Assembly (NCBI RefSeq): GCF_051401765.1
Contig: NC_135064.1
Coordinates: forward strand, 28,804,001 to 28,868,000
Reading direction: 5' to 3'
DNA: 64,000 nucleotides
Source: Calliopsis andreniformis
Lineage: Eukaryota; Arthropoda; Insecta; Hymenoptera; Andrenidae
The notes beneath the pieces were generated by a model, which was given only the letters and a program-made list of their open reading frames with translations, had not been told where the DNA came from and ran no database searches. Within the stretch, counting starts at the first letter, position 1. Every line of letters starts with the position of its first letter. The position numbers were made by a program, and so were the translations under genes. Positions 41,190 to 54,682 of the stretch are shown one piece after another.

Positions 41190-42760
41190 AGGTCGATGTT
41201 TCTGTTTTTCTTTTTCTACACCATGCCGGTCATGCACGACATATTCAACAATGGCAATTTAAGTCATCCATATTTCTTGTGGTTCGTGCAATTTTGTCCT
41301 TGAATATTCCGCATGGACTCGAAAAAAACCTAAAAACGATTTTGCGTAACAGATATGAACGTGCAAACGTCGATCACGGATATGTCACCAAAGTAACAAC
41401 GACTTCTATCTATGTTCTATTCGTTTTATTTATGTACGTCATCGTCCATTCCGTTGACGGATATAACCACAACGTACGCCCACTAAAGACACAATAAAGA
41501 TACAGATATAATAATCTAAGTTCTCTTTATTACACCTCTCCCCTTGTTACGTCCACCCCGGATAACGAGATCGAAAGAGTTACGATTTTTCGATGCACAT
41601 ACACACACTACAATCTTGAATTACCTATTGTCGCGTCTTTTAGAAGTACATTCTTCTTATTTTTTTTCTTCATTGTTATATTTAAGTATTGCACGATTTG
41701 TCAAGTATTATCGGTACATGAAATATTATGCAAGTGCGCTACGATATAAATCGCTAGTATAATACTTTCAGAGAAAAATATAAATGAATACCATTTGGAT
41801 GTACATACAATATATAGGCTACATATATGGGCGTAGGTCGATGATTGCTTCATTCTTTGAAGAAACATAGAAGAAAGTAAAAATGAAGACGGCGCGGCTG
41901 TTTCGTTAATAATAATTTTCATTCGATTCAATATTTCCACTGTTAGCATAACGCATTAAGTACAATTTTGATGAATGCGAAGACTCTATTATTCCACGAC
42001 GAAGAAGAAAGAGCAAAGAGCTAAATACTTTTTCATTTTTCACAATTTGTGTATGTAAGTATATGTATGTAGACTTATTGTTAGGATCCTTAAAGCAGTT
42101 CCCCCACTCTGTTTTATGGCTCATAGGATGGCTTGCTGTTTTAGAGAGTGTTCTTACTCATGAAAAGCCAAGCGTGCGAGCCTGATCTAACGATCGTTTT
42201 CTTTGGCAAATATGAAAAAATGATGATGTATAAAACTTATACTATATAGATATATTCCTTGAAAACTTTCCGTATATTTGTATATTTCGTAGCTTATTTT
42301 AGTCAGTTGGTAGCAATTACAACGTTCGTATATGTATATCGCAGAAAATACGTCTAATCGAATCAAGCGACCTCGCAACCGCAACGAATTCGATCGATAA
42401 CTAAGAATCGTTACATCGATGAATGTCGATGATATAATGCTCTATAAACAACCTGAAATAACGTCGTTATACTCTTATACCATAAAACCTATCTATATAA
42501 AAATAAGTCACTGTAAAACATGCTGTAATTAGATAAATATGATTAAAATGATCCTCGCATTCTGTTGATTCAACTGCCATTAGATACTCTCTGATAATTA
42601 TGATATCTCAGCTATACGTATTCTCTAGTTTTCTAAGGAACTTTAGGAATACATACAAAATGTCCATTCTTTTGGCTCTAGAAGTTTAGTTTTAAAAAAT
42701 TAAAGTGACTCTACCATCTTTCGTTTCACCACCATGAAGTGTAATTTTCAAAATCGTGCT

Positions 42761-42809
42761 GTATGTATATGTATATGTATATACATATATACATATATAC
42801 ATATACATA
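42761..42809. repeat. Palindromic TATG/CATA microsatellite
   Basis: GTATAT units on the left run into ATACAT units on the right, so the array is close to self-complementary and could extrude as a hairpin. Confidence 0.8.
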
Positions 42810-44330
42810 ATATTCATAATAATGAGAAGCATTCCTTTGCAGAATTTCTTCATCAAACGTGACATACTTACACGTTTTTTTAAATGAGAAACGAATATAC
42901 ATACGTACGTTCATCGATTTCTATTTGTTATCATTGAACAGTTATTAAGAATCGAGTTGCACCATTTAAAAATTCAAAAATGAGTAATCGACTGAAGCTT
43001 AGCAATGCAGAAAGGACAGTGTCATACGAATACGCGTTTCAGGACATTCTTGAAGTTAGACATCGTGCGTGTTTACACCGCTGCAACTTTCTGTTATTGA
43101 AACGCCCGACACTGTCATAAACAATTGATGTAAGTATTGTATATGCATATGTACAATATATGTGTTATGCATGTACTTTTGTAAGATTGTGACTAGAATT
43201 TAGAGATAAAAAATCGTGTACTGGGGCAAACTTTGTTTTTCTTTCGAGTACTTACTTTCAACAATCGCGGTTTACGTATTATAAAAATAACTAAAAGCAA
43301 AGAATGTATGCTAATTTTGTTTCTATGAGTATACGATATTTGTGAAATTCTTTTCGAGTATCTTTTGTAACGTTTGTCGAAGCAGTGTAATCGTACTCTA
43401 ATAAATGAATTATGAACACAATAAGTCACGAAACATTTCCGTGTAAATTCACACCACTCTTTACACAATCGCATACTTTATTCATTGGTAGGTATACTGT
43501 GGACCCCATGGAATATTCGTACTTTCAAATTTAAAAAGAAACTGTTGCGTACTTTTTGGCACGACACTCAAAACTTTCGAACGACTATGTTTTACGAGCC
43601 TACTGATTTCTTATACTACCAAATCTAAATGAGAATTTGAAAAAGATGTGTAACAGAAATTGCTGCGTAATCGTGCAGAGTTGGACACTGTTTATCAAAT
43701 TCGTCATTTTAAACACTAATAATAAAATTACTATCTTTATTCTGCATAAGATAATATGTAAATGCCAGCTACTAAATTTGACTGTAGTAATATTCTTTTG
43801 TTCACAAAAGAATCACAAATAAATAAACAAAAAAGAAACAAAAAAGAAACAAAAACGAAAATAAATAAGAGATAGTAATAAATAAAATAATGTGATCTGT
43901 GGATATTATACAATATATCTTCATATTGAACGTTACTTGGAATGAAATAGTTTTCGTAATACAATTTATGACCAATGGTGACGTAGTCAATTTCATTTTT
44001 AACTTGATATTGGTGTTAATTATTATACATACATACATACATATGTACGTGTACATGTCTATGATGACTGCTTTGGACGTTGAAACGGTGTACAACTCTG
44101 TTCTAAATTTTTGACTGGGTTAAAATAGAAGAAATTGATCAAGTTAAAAATGTGAATCTCCCTTGTAGACTATAATATTTTTATCTATCAATCTTTTCTA
44201 TTTCAACATTTGGTACCAGCCTATAGAATCATGTTATAGAATTCAGTCTCGATTACAACGATCAATCGTAAAAACCTCTATCAGAGTTCGCTTAGAATTG
44301 AGTTTCTTTATAAATTCCTACATTAAATCT

Positions 44331-44376
44331 ACATATATATGTATATATACATATATATACTACATATATATATATG
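44331..44376. repeat. (TA)n/ACATATA microsatellite
   Basis: Imperfect TA/CA/TG array, nearly self-complementary, in non-coding DNA. Confidence 0.75.
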
Positions 44377-47219
44377 GGATATTGAAAAAGCAACAAAGAG
44401 AAGGAGAAGATTTCCTGAAATATTGAAATCTCTGTAGCATTGTAACGAGGAGCACGCTTTAATTTTACGTCACGATCGCTATTAGATCAGATATATGGCC
44501 ACAACACAACACAATATGTAGTCTAACAATCGTGCATTGTCACACGTTTTCATTTTCGATAACTCGTATATCAATTATACATATATGTGTTATTATACGC
44601 GTGTGAACATGTATACAAAGTGTGACTCATATTCAAAATTGAAATTACAGATATTTCCATTGTTTTTTCCCGTATAATAGAAGCTTTAGGATCAACATTT
44701 GTTTTGTACTCCAACTGTTATTATACAGACAAAAACAACAAAGATACTTGCAACTAAACTTTTAGGCAAATCATTTTATACACCTGTATGTATATATACA
44801 TATATACATTATTTATATAGGGTGCCTGAAAATGTTTTAATACAAATAATTTTGATAAATTGCTTTACATAAACATTTAAGGAATACTTTATCGACGGTT
44901 TAATAATAATATTGGAAAAATTTCACATTTATGTATTTATACGATCTTTTGTCTATATGTCTAACAATTGAACATGTCGAAAAACTACTAGTAGGAAAAT
45001 AATCTGACACCTGTATGCTTGTATGTATGTATATATACATATGTACGAGTCATTAGAATGTAATAAAATGAAAAACATGATTCACGCTTACATAATGATA
45101 AATATGTACGCACATCACATGTGATAATAATAGAATTGTGAATCTCATTAGCTACTCTGAAACATAAATCATTTTAATAAATCCATGACTGGGGTAATTC
45201 ATTGCATGTCACAGCTCGTGCTTAATTATACGGGTAGGAGTTGTATTTACAATATTTTGTATGGTTACTTTTTTTCGAGAATTAGGAATATCAAAATACA
45301 TTCCGTTACATATGTACAGAAAATAAATGAAACTATCATATATGTATATATCTGTTAACCGAAAGAGATACTTGCAAATTTAATTGTTAAACGGAAAATA
45401 TATTTTGAATTCTAGGTATGAAAAAATTGAGACTGTATAAAAGTATAATTGAAGAAAAAAAAATAGATTTTTTACGTTACATAATTAACATATGTACAAA
45501 ACTTGTCATGTCTATTCATGTTCTTCATTCGCTTAAATTAGCATTGTCTTAAATTAGAAATATTTTTTGTGTAATATACAAAACGTTTTATTCACCTAAA
45601 TAAAAGTAAAGAAAATATTTTATAATTGGAATTTAGTATACTTCTAATGTATCTCATTTTAAAAATTAAATATCATTGAAGATTAAAAAACTCCGCAATA
45701 AAATCACGATCTAAGGTAGTAGTCGAATTAAAGTTACAAAAGTATTTCTTCGTACACACTAAAAATTAAATAAGAAAAAATTATTTTTTTTTTTTTGTCA
45801 TGTTATTTCACTCGTCGATGTCTAATAAAAAATACTTGTGCAACTTTAATGGAGAAATTGTTTTGAGAACACGTTATTTAGAATGCAAACGTTTTAAACT
45901 TATAAATAGTATAATATGTGTGAACGCGTAACATTAGATTTGTATCGCAGGATGCAAGTTGCTCAGTTTTTCTAAAAAATTTTAATCGGAAATACGTTAA
46001 CACTCCTCATAACATATTCGATGTACAGATCTTTATAATCGTGCAAAAGTTTTGATTCATGCTAATCTAAATAATACTCTGTATACAATAAAAAAAAGTA
46101 GTAAAGAACTGATAGGATAGAATAAGGTAGAAGGTTCCCAATACACATGTATACTATACGAACATAAAAAAAATATACATCTCGTGTTCGTATGACAAAG
46201 AGATACAAATGAAACAGCAGGGAGAGATAATATTATAATCATAGATTCTCGTGCCTGCAAGTACTCGATTCTGTTTCTCGTGCAACGTTTCCTTATCAGC
46301 ATATTTAATCAATGAATTTCTTATGTACAATTCAATTAGAGCTTTACAATTTCCATAACAAAAACATGGTAATCGAAGCGTGGTCGCAATGCAAACGTGA
46401 TTCAAACATCGCATAGAGCTGCTCTTTTTTTCTTCATTAACACTCACAAAAGAAAATTAACTTTCAACACATTCGTGAAGATCACCTGTACAAGATATAC
46501 TACCGAAATATACATCTCACACAAGATTCGTTAAAGACGATTAGCGAAAAATTTGTTCTAATAAGCCGCGTCCACTTTATCTCATTGAATTCAATCGCTC
46601 CTCTACATAAGTCAAAGAATGTAACCAGCCATGGATTTTATACATTAATACATTTGTGGTAAAAAAAATCTAAATGGAATAAGGATTGTTAGGACGGGAG
46701 CGATGATATCGAACCTACTAATTACAAGAGAAATTTTGAGTTCCATTAAATACAAGAAAATCTACGATAAACAACTAATATCATACAACTACTATCATCG
46801 TGCCCAAATTTACTCTCGTTCACGCAATAATAATCTCAAAAAGGAAATTGGTACGAAAATAAAATAATCGTACATATGAAAAGAGGTAATGGAAGCATAG
46901 ATGTGACAACACCACGAGAACGCAAATATGTACGGAATTACTTATAAATAATGCTAATCAGTACTATAAACTCATCAAAAACGCTCAGTGAAAAAAAGTA
47001 ACCAATTACAAAATGTATTGTAAAAAATACATGCTAATGTAATCCGATCGCAGTACCCGGACGTATCTTGCAGATACTCGTGGCAAAAACATCTACGCAT
47101 TATTCGATAAATTACGAATTAATGTTTACTAAAAACATGTTCAATTAAGAAAAAAAGGTAATCTTTATATTCGTTACCTTCGTTTATGGACTAATATTGT
47201 CCGTCATAGTCACTATATG

Positions 47220-47281
47220 TGTGTTTGTGTGAGTGGTGTGTATATATATATGTATATATATATATATATGTGTGTGTGTGT
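47220..47281. repeat. (GT)n/(TA)n compound microsatellite
   Basis: GT runs flank a long TA run. It lies about 300 bases past the AP-2 alpha stop codon and so probably within that gene's 3' UTR. Confidence 0.85.
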
Positions 47282-47583
47282 CATTTGGTTTTCTTTTTTC
47301 CTTTTATCATTTCTCATGCACGCAATTAACCTTGATTGTGTTTCTGGGCAATAAAATGCCTGGATTTTGTGAGATTACACGGGGTAACAACGCTTCGTCT
47401 ACACAAGGGATCAGTTCTCATGATCGCGCTGTGAGCGTAAGCTTGGGTACAACGAATATTTCTTAACAAACAATTATCAGTATCTTTTCTGAACGTCGAG
47501 AGACGACATTCTTTTACGATCACGATATGTCTTCCCACGGCGTTTTAATATATTTTAGATTCATTTCACGCCTGCTAGGCCGA

Positions 47584-50500
47584 TTAAAATTGGTCCACCA
47601 GCAGGTCACAGATCTCTACTGACATTGACTCCTTACTCGAACGTACCGTTAAACGGAACATCTATAAATAAAATCAACAACTGAATTAATATTATACTTA
47701 TATTACATTAATGTCAATTTTAAATACATTACAGAAATTACCTGCGCTTGTTTATTAGGTTCCAAACGTAACAAACATCCTACTTGTTGTGCCCTCATAT
47801 GTACTATGCCCGCGCAGACAAAATTATCAGGATTCGGATCAATACCATCGAGTAATTGCATTCCAAATCCTTGCAATTTTGTACGAACTTGCGCAAGATC
47901 CATTGGCTGCTGCGCTTTAAATATCTTCTGCGAGCGTTGCTGATTCGCACTGATAAAGGTTCCATTCAAGTTTAGCGCATATTTATTTGCTAATTATTTC
48001 AAAGAACTACTACTATTACTACTCTGTCATACATATTTACATACCCTCCAAGATTTTTCCATCGTGCGAAGAATGATTCCCCATTCATTTCTGTTGGTTC
48101 AAAGAACTTGTTGATCGTCAGAGGTAACTTCATTGTTATTTTTTGTGGCACGTTATTATAAATAAAGGAAATAACCATACTTGGCGAATCTGTGTACAAA
48201 GAACGAATAATTTAACGATATCTTTGATAAATTTGAATCACTCAATAATACAAATTTAATCGAAACATTACATAACTTGTCATACATACCGCTGTAATCG
48301 TCGATGCACTCTGCATTGATCATTTGCTGAATCTGAGCGCCAGCTTCTAATACTGGATCAACTGGTTTTACTTGTACAGCTAATTTTGCTTGACTCTCTT
48401 CGGACCATGACAATTGAGTTTGGAAACTATGAAGCGCGTATTGAGTTTTATTTCCATAGAAAAGACCGACACGTCCCAAATTTTGTCTAAATTCGGACTT
48501 TACTCCTATTTGAATTAAATCATTTTCAAACAGCACACCATTGTTTTTACAAACGAATCTAAAAAGACCCAAAAGTTAGATGCGATACCTATATAAAATC
48601 TACAATACAGATTTTTTTTGAAACCTTTCGTTGAAATCAAATATATTTCTAAAAGCATCTTACTTCTTAGGATTATAGGTATTCTGGGCACCATTGGTAG
48701 CACCGACTTTATTCGGCATATTATAAATGTCTCCAAGTACATCGAGGAGAACCCCAGTGTTACTAGTAGGTTGAGAAGATGGTGGTGTAGAAAGACCTAA
48801 TAAATCTGCCGATGTATTGTTAACAACTGCGACGCTAACAGGTGCCTCTGCGTGGTGATTAGTATTTGGTGCAGGACTTTTACTTTCTCTGATTTCATTT
48901 TCAGGTACCCGACCTGGCTTTTTCTTTTTCAAAACTGCCAGAATGGAAGATTCTCTTTCGGGAAATGCAGGCATTTCTTCTAAGACGGTAGCCTATGGAG
49001 AGATGACAAATATTCGTTGTTAGTACTACAATACTATATTTTACATATCTTTATCAAATTGCAATGAACATTATATTACTTACTAAAACATCACTGGATG
49101 CAATAATACTTAATTGAAGATATTCTGAAGCTCTTTGTTGCAACTCTGCATCTGCACTACGTAAGTTATTATGCTGTCTGAAAACGTCTTGTATTTGGAC
49201 CCTCATCTCAGGGAATAAATTAACAAACTTGATATACGTTGAAAGTAACAATGCACGAGTCATTGGTGAACATACATGATATTTGGAATGTAATAACTGA
49301 AACTGCACAGCTGGAGATGAGCGTTGATCACCAGCAATCAGATTTCCAAACTCTCCGAGTATATAACCACCAACTTTAACCATGTTTTCATGGCAAGCTG
49401 GCGCCTGTAAGGCCTCGAAAACTGTTTTCGCTGCATATCCTTGCACATCATCTCTATTGATTACGATTTGGATAACTCTATACCAAACCTCTTCCGAAAC
49501 ATAGTCGCCAGCTATCCTGATGAGATTCAAAATAACATCGACGTACCAAGTATAATCGGTCGCATATTTTTCAGCTAAAATTGCAACTTTCAGAACCATT
49601 TCCTCTCTAATCGAATAATCAGCAGTTTCGAGGTAGTTCAACATTTCTTGCACTATTTCTTCTGCATTGCTTTTGTCACACATAGCATACAGAAGGTCCA
49701 CAGCCTGTTGTCTTACAGACACATCCTTTTCCATTTTCATAGACAGAATAACAACTTCCTGATGCTTCTTTACTGCTTCGTGCGACAATTCTGATGTAGC
49801 TAAATGACACATAGATTCAAGTGCCAAGTAGCGGAGATTAGTTTCACGATTCGATAGAAACTGTCCTAGTTGATTACATGCTCTAACCGATAAAGGCAAT
49901 TCACTGTCATTGTGAATAATTAAACTAATTGCCTCGAACAGTACAGCATTTTTTGCATTTGAATGCTGGATTTTCTTTGATTTTGGCGGTTCTTGAGCTT
50001 TATTCAGTATAGTTTCCAGACACTCGTTTAATCTACCCCTTACTCCTGGATCATCCGCTGTTAAAAGTTTAGAATTAATATCAAACTATATTGTTTATTA
50101 AAATTGTAACACAGAGAAACCTAAACTTTTATCATTGCAGTGGCATCAGTTTAGGTTCCACGTTAAGAATATTGAAGTAAATGAACTTACCAGGTGGGGT
50201 ATAATTTTGTAGTAACCGCAGTAATTTAACAGAAAGCCATGGCGCTGGCACAAAATAATATGTATAATCCTGCAGATCTGTGTAGCTCGATGTGACAATC
50301 TAACGAGATAGAACAAAGATCAAAGAACTATCTTTCGACCTTGGGCAGAATTAACAAATTATGCCATACCCTACTCAATCTCGATACTGCTAGGCTCACG
50401 CATCCCTTGTATTCATCTGGGTTTCTTTTCACAAGAGCATCTATTAAAGATGCAGCTGCAGTAACAACACCAAGGTGTTGATCATTCAAAAGATGAACTA

Positions 50501-52068
50501 TACGTGAAGTCCATTCTCCTCCAGGAACAACATCTGGTGCAGTACGTAATAGTCGTAATAAGCACAATGCTGCACTTTGTTTCACTACATCCATAGTGTC
50601 CCTAAATAAGAAAATGGTTTATAATTTTAGGAATGTTATTAAATAAATAAATTAAAATATATAAGACTTTTACTATGTTAACCCACCCAGAAACAAGTAG
50701 TTTTGGTATTTCATTACCGAAAGCTTCTGCCATTTCTTTACTACCGATATTGGCGATACATTGCAAGGCAAGGTTTACATGAATTGGATTACGTGATGCG
50801 AGATCGTTTTTTATACTTTGAATTATCAACTTAATGAGATCACTATTTGTGTTTACCAAAACTGATATGAAAAGATAACCCTGAAATATGAAAAATGTAT
50901 TCTATTAATAAAATATTTCTATTGTTCTTAATAGTAAATATATTTATAATATAATGATAATGTAACATAGTGAACACATGAAGAGATTCAACATATCTTT
51001 AACTAATAAATTAAAACCTATTTTACTTAGTTTAATATACTAAATTATTTTGTTTAAAATTGTTTACTTACAATTTGTTTTTCTGAATACTTATTAGATG
51101 AGAGTAAATTGACAGCCTCCATATGCCCAAAGTCAATATCGTGACCAAGCAAGAAAATAAAAAGTAACTTGCATACATATTTCTTTTTTTGGTATCCATC
51201 AAGTGGTTTGTCGCCCTTAAATTTACTGCGAATATTTGCCAACTCTTTATTTATTCTTTTAATTTCTGCTTCCTTGCTTTTACCTAAGAAAGTTATTACA
51301 TAATTATGACAATAAATAAAAAGAGAAAAAATTTGAGAAATGTCCTACAAATACGTTAAGTATGAAATTCATAATAGTATATAATAATATTAATGCATAA
51401 TAGTAGTATACAATATATACAACTGTACATTTGTTGTAGCTTTTATAGAAAACTATAATGGCTGTATGCCATTTGGACTGGCATCAAAGCTCAGATGTAT
51501 TGATTTGTTCTCTTTCAAATGGCTCTTAATCTTATTTTATACAAAATTACTGAATACATTAAATTATAGACATTTAATTGATTCCAGCAGCTACATTGTT
51601 ATCTTATTATCCATTTACATTCATAAACATTTCTTTAAAAAATTCAATATATTTATTTTAACAGTGATTTGCCACATTATGCCAAGTATTACATACTGCT
51701 ATTTGAAAGACAAGCTATATCAGCGAGATATGCCTATATCAGAACTCCGCCCCCTGTCTCCTACTCCTGACTGCTTTAAATAATTTGCGTGCCTCGTTAG
51801 TTTCAATGGCATTGTGTCACTTAATAGATGAAGCACTAATCAAAATTTCAATGATTTAAAAGCTAATTTATATTCTTGGATATCAAATAGCGTAACAATA
51901 ACTATAAATAAACAAACAAACCAAAACTTAACGTATCAGTTGATATACATGTCAAACGTAATCTAAAATTAAAATATGTTGAAAATATATATGTTTGTAC
52001 ATACAATTCCTAATGTCAGAAATGAATACAGCCAGTCCACGCATGCCATCTCCTCTCACAGCCGGCAT
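47584..52068 (-). CDS. AP-2alpha: AP-2 complex subunit alpha, 11 coding exons
   Basis: Large subunit of the AP-2 clathrin adaptor at the plasma membrane; it binds PtdIns(4,5)P2 and, through its ear, endocytic accessory proteins. Exons in transcript order: 52068-52005, 51283-51072, 50880-50687, 50601-50370, 50299-50191, 50057-49084, 48992-48664, 48558-48290, 48189-48045, 47949-47742, 47661-47584. All phases agree and give 937 residues, the family's usual length. Seen: N-terminus [20 protein letters not shown], basic lipid-binding patch [10 protein letters not shown] near residue 55, [20 protein letters not shown], armadillo-like trunk to about 595, a Pro/Ser/Asn hinge (about 610-705), then the ear: [40 protein letters not shown] and GCLLRLEPN. 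It ends CDLLVDQF, close to the vertebrate CELLSEQF. No frameshift or missing segment is seen. Confidence 0.97.
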
Positions 52069-53715
52069 TTTGTTCTGTTCTTCTTTAAACTACCTGTGAA
52101 ATGAAATACATCCAAATTTGTGAAATTTTACAAAAAATGATAGTTGCATTAATAATTGAATCAATTAATTAAATTATTTCTGAGCTAAAGATACATTTTC
52201 TATCCTAAAGATGGTTGAAAGCAGTTGAATGCTAATTAATATATTTTTCCTAAACAAAGTATTATAATAACTATTCCATGGTGATGAATGAAACCACCTT
52301 GTATCTAATCTCAATATTGTTTCTTATTGCAGGCATGGAAATATTTTGAAGTGTTAAGAGAAACAGATTTTCGAACACGTTATTTCGTAGGAATCGCTAC
52401 AGATCGGTGGTATTCGGTGTCACGCAATTGAGAAGTATAAAGAGCCAGAAGTGAATAAAATAATCGGGGCGGTAGTCGGGGTAATGAAGAGTACTCGAAC
52501 GAATAGGTCGTTTGATCCTAATAGTAACTTCGAAAGAAAGTTTGCTATACTTGGTTGAATCAGTGGTAGCAGTAGAAGCAATACGAAACGCGGGAATGAT
52601 ACTCGAGGAGCTGGAAGAAAAATCGGGTGATTAAGCCGGTACCGCGTCCTAGATTCCACTAGCAAACAATTTTTGACAGCAGTGCCGTGTAAACGGTGAT
52701 AGTGGCACCCGTTACGTGTAAACTTCTAAGGTCGTATCTGCAAGATGCATGAATGTTTGCCGGGGGATCGTTTGAGAATGAAAGTTTATCGATCAAGGGG
52801 ACAGGAGCGATATTTTGATGAAGACAAGACAGGTGAAACGGTAGGTTTTTTGTCTTTTCGTCGAGCTGTCGCGCATAGGAGGAGAGCGTAGCTAAACGGA
52901 GACTAGATTTTTCCTGGGAAGAGGTTATTCGCGATGCGTGCTGATTATGGAATCAGGTTTAAGTACATACCGATCTGGGCTAGAGTAACGTTCACGCACG
53001 GCTTGGTCACGCAGCACTCGGTAGGCGTGAAACTATTCGCGAGTCGGTGCCAGAGATTTCGTGGCTGTCGCCATTTGCAACCGCTGACTAGCTGACGGCT
53101 GCTCGTCAAATGCCATTGCGCCTGCGCTCTTCACATTTACTGCTTGCGCAGGCAAATTTGTATTTCGAATCATTGTAAATCTTCATTGATCGTTTCATTT
53201 TTCTACGATTATCTATTCTATCTCCCAACAGAAATTCATTTTTCTACTTTAAATATTCATCCAATGCAAAATTAGTCAATCGCTTGATCGATTCGCTAAA
53301 TGAGGAAACCTTCACCTCTACATGTTATTATAATCTTAGGTAGTAACTCGAAATATTATTCGAGAGTTCGAATGGTAAGATTCTCGAATCTAACGATTCG
53401 GTGTACGATATATTTCGACTCAAGAATTATGTTACAATTATAATTTTTAGGTTGTAACCAATTATTTGGAGAAATTTAATGAAAGACCAAGAACTTATCT
53501 CGTTTCAAATTAATACGTTTTCAATGTAAATGTAATCAAGAAACAAAAATAATTCCTATTAAGTTCTAGCTTCATGTTAGATCGATTTATTAAAAGGTTT
53601 ATAAAATATGGAAATTCACAGTCTCTAAGAAGATGAAATTTATTTTTACAAAATATTGGTTTATGAAAAATTCTTTTCTTTTTATATAAGTTACATGTCA
53701 ATACCTTCTGCTATG
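52069..53715. other. AP-2 alpha 5' region and gap to TAP26
   Basis: About 1.6 kb. A minus-strand acceptor (TTTCACAG) at 52094-52101 starts the 5' UTR part of the first coding exon at about 52093. A minus-strand donor (GTATGTAC) at 52970 would end an upstream non-coding exon. The GC-rich block 52660-53110 is the likely AP-2 alpha promoter. From 53150 to 53715 I see nothing but AT-rich sequence and the TAP26 3' UTR. Confidence 0.45.
52971..53100 (-). other. Candidate non-coding first exon of AP-2 alpha
   Basis: GC-rich minus-strand segment that ends at a good GTATGTAC donor (52970) and would splice to the acceptor just upstream of the AP-2 alpha ATG. The 5' boundary is a guess. Confidence 0.3.
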
Positions 53716-54450
53716 TTACTTTGATACTTGTTGCTGTATTTTTTCCAACAATATTTCTAACCTATCTTTCATTACAGGTTGCCCCTTTTTTGTTTTCTTC
53801 GATAATTTTTTAAATGTTTGCATCTTCTTCTCTTTATACTTTTTAAGTGCCTCTTCTCGTTCTAATTTTATCCTTAGCGCTTCTTCCTTCTGTCTTTTCT
53901 GTTCTTCTTTTTTATGCAACAATTCCTGTTTAGCTTTATGAAAAGCATTTGATTTATGTGGTTGCACTCTTTAGAAACAGAAAAATCACTTATATGAAAT
54001 AATACTATTACTTTTTATACAAAATTTCACATTAACTACATACTCATGTCACATACTCTTTATTATTTTTATTTTCATTAATATTTTTCAATGAAAGTGG
54101 TTTCTTTAGATTCTGACGACATTGATTTTTGTCAAGTTCTTTGTGAAAATCCCGCAAAATTGCTTTTTTCCTGCGTTCCTCCCACTGATTAACTGTAAAT
54201 AAATAATACAAAACTAATCTAATCATTCGATCGTTTTATAGAAACAGGTACATATCGAGTGACTTTCAAACTTAACCTATACCTATGCCTAAATCATTAT
54301 AATAGATCTAAACATACGTTTATATTTATTGCTGTATTTCTGCAACCTGTATTTCTTTTTGTTAAACGTTTTCACTTCATTGTCCTGATTCTTTGCTTCC
54401 GTCCTGTTTACTTGTTTTCTGTTAGAAACATTTTTTTCGCGTATCTTCAT
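53716..54450 (-). CDS. CCDC59: TAP26/CCDC59 (FYV7-type) rRNA-processing protein, 3 exons
   Basis: Small basic, coiled-coil nuclear protein of the TTF1-associated protein 26 / yeast FYV7 family, which is linked to small-subunit rRNA processing. Exons: 54450-54318, 54192-54057, 53968-53716; phases agree and give 173 residues. Seen: MKIREKNVSNRKQ at the start, FNKKKYRLQKYSNKYK, then WEERRKKAILRDFHKEL, a long Lys/Glu coiled coil (about residues 100-145) and the C-terminal family signature KKTKKGQPVMKDRLEILLEK. The N-terminal ATG at 54448-54450 is preferred over an upstream in-frame ATG because the upstream segment lacks the lysine-rich family composition. The lysine-rich character fits nucleolar location. 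Confidence rests mainly on the C-terminal motif and exon phases. Confidence 0.85.
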
Positions 54451-54629
54451 GATTGCGATAGATGGAAACGATCTGCCTGTGGCCTGTGGCCTGTGGCAAT
54501 CTGGGGCGAACGGAGAAGCGAACGATAATTTAAGTAGTACCATCGGTAAACGCAAGGGGGACTTGAGAACAATCAAGTAGCGCGTTAAGCAACGATTATT
54601 CAAATGGAGGACCTCTTCTCGTTTATTTG

Positions 54630-54682
54630 ATACGTATGTACAGATGCATATATGTACGTATGTCCAGTACATACATACGTAT
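54630..54682. repeat. Inverted repeat with CATA/TATG arms
   Basis: Eleven-base arms 54630-54640 and 54672-54682 are exact reverse complements, with a CATA/TATG-rich spacer. It lies just upstream of TAP26, possibly in its promoter. Confidence 0.8.

Larger units (their letters stand above)
40219..41205 (+). other. 3' UTR of the TNFR-like gene
   Basis: Non-coding sequence after the TAA, ending at the AATAAA at 41184-41189 followed by a T-rich tract. It holds four copies of GTACCTA or its complement (40387, 40531, 40632, 40705) and two Pumilio-type TGTAAATA sites. The first 150 bases remain open in the +1 frame. A second AATAAA lies near 41492. Confidence 0.5.
41206..47583. other. AT-rich, microsatellite-rich interval left of AP-2 alpha
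   Basis: About 6.4 kb without a supportable gene. It contains TATA/CATA microsatellites at 42761-42809, 44331-44376 and 47220-47281. The right part must contain the 3' UTR of the minus-strand AP-2 alpha gene; a minus-strand AATAAA at 45587-45592 is one candidate end, which would make that UTR about 2 kb. Open frames here are rich in Tyr, Ile, Phe and Lys, as expected from AT-rich non-coding DNA. Confidence 0.5.
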
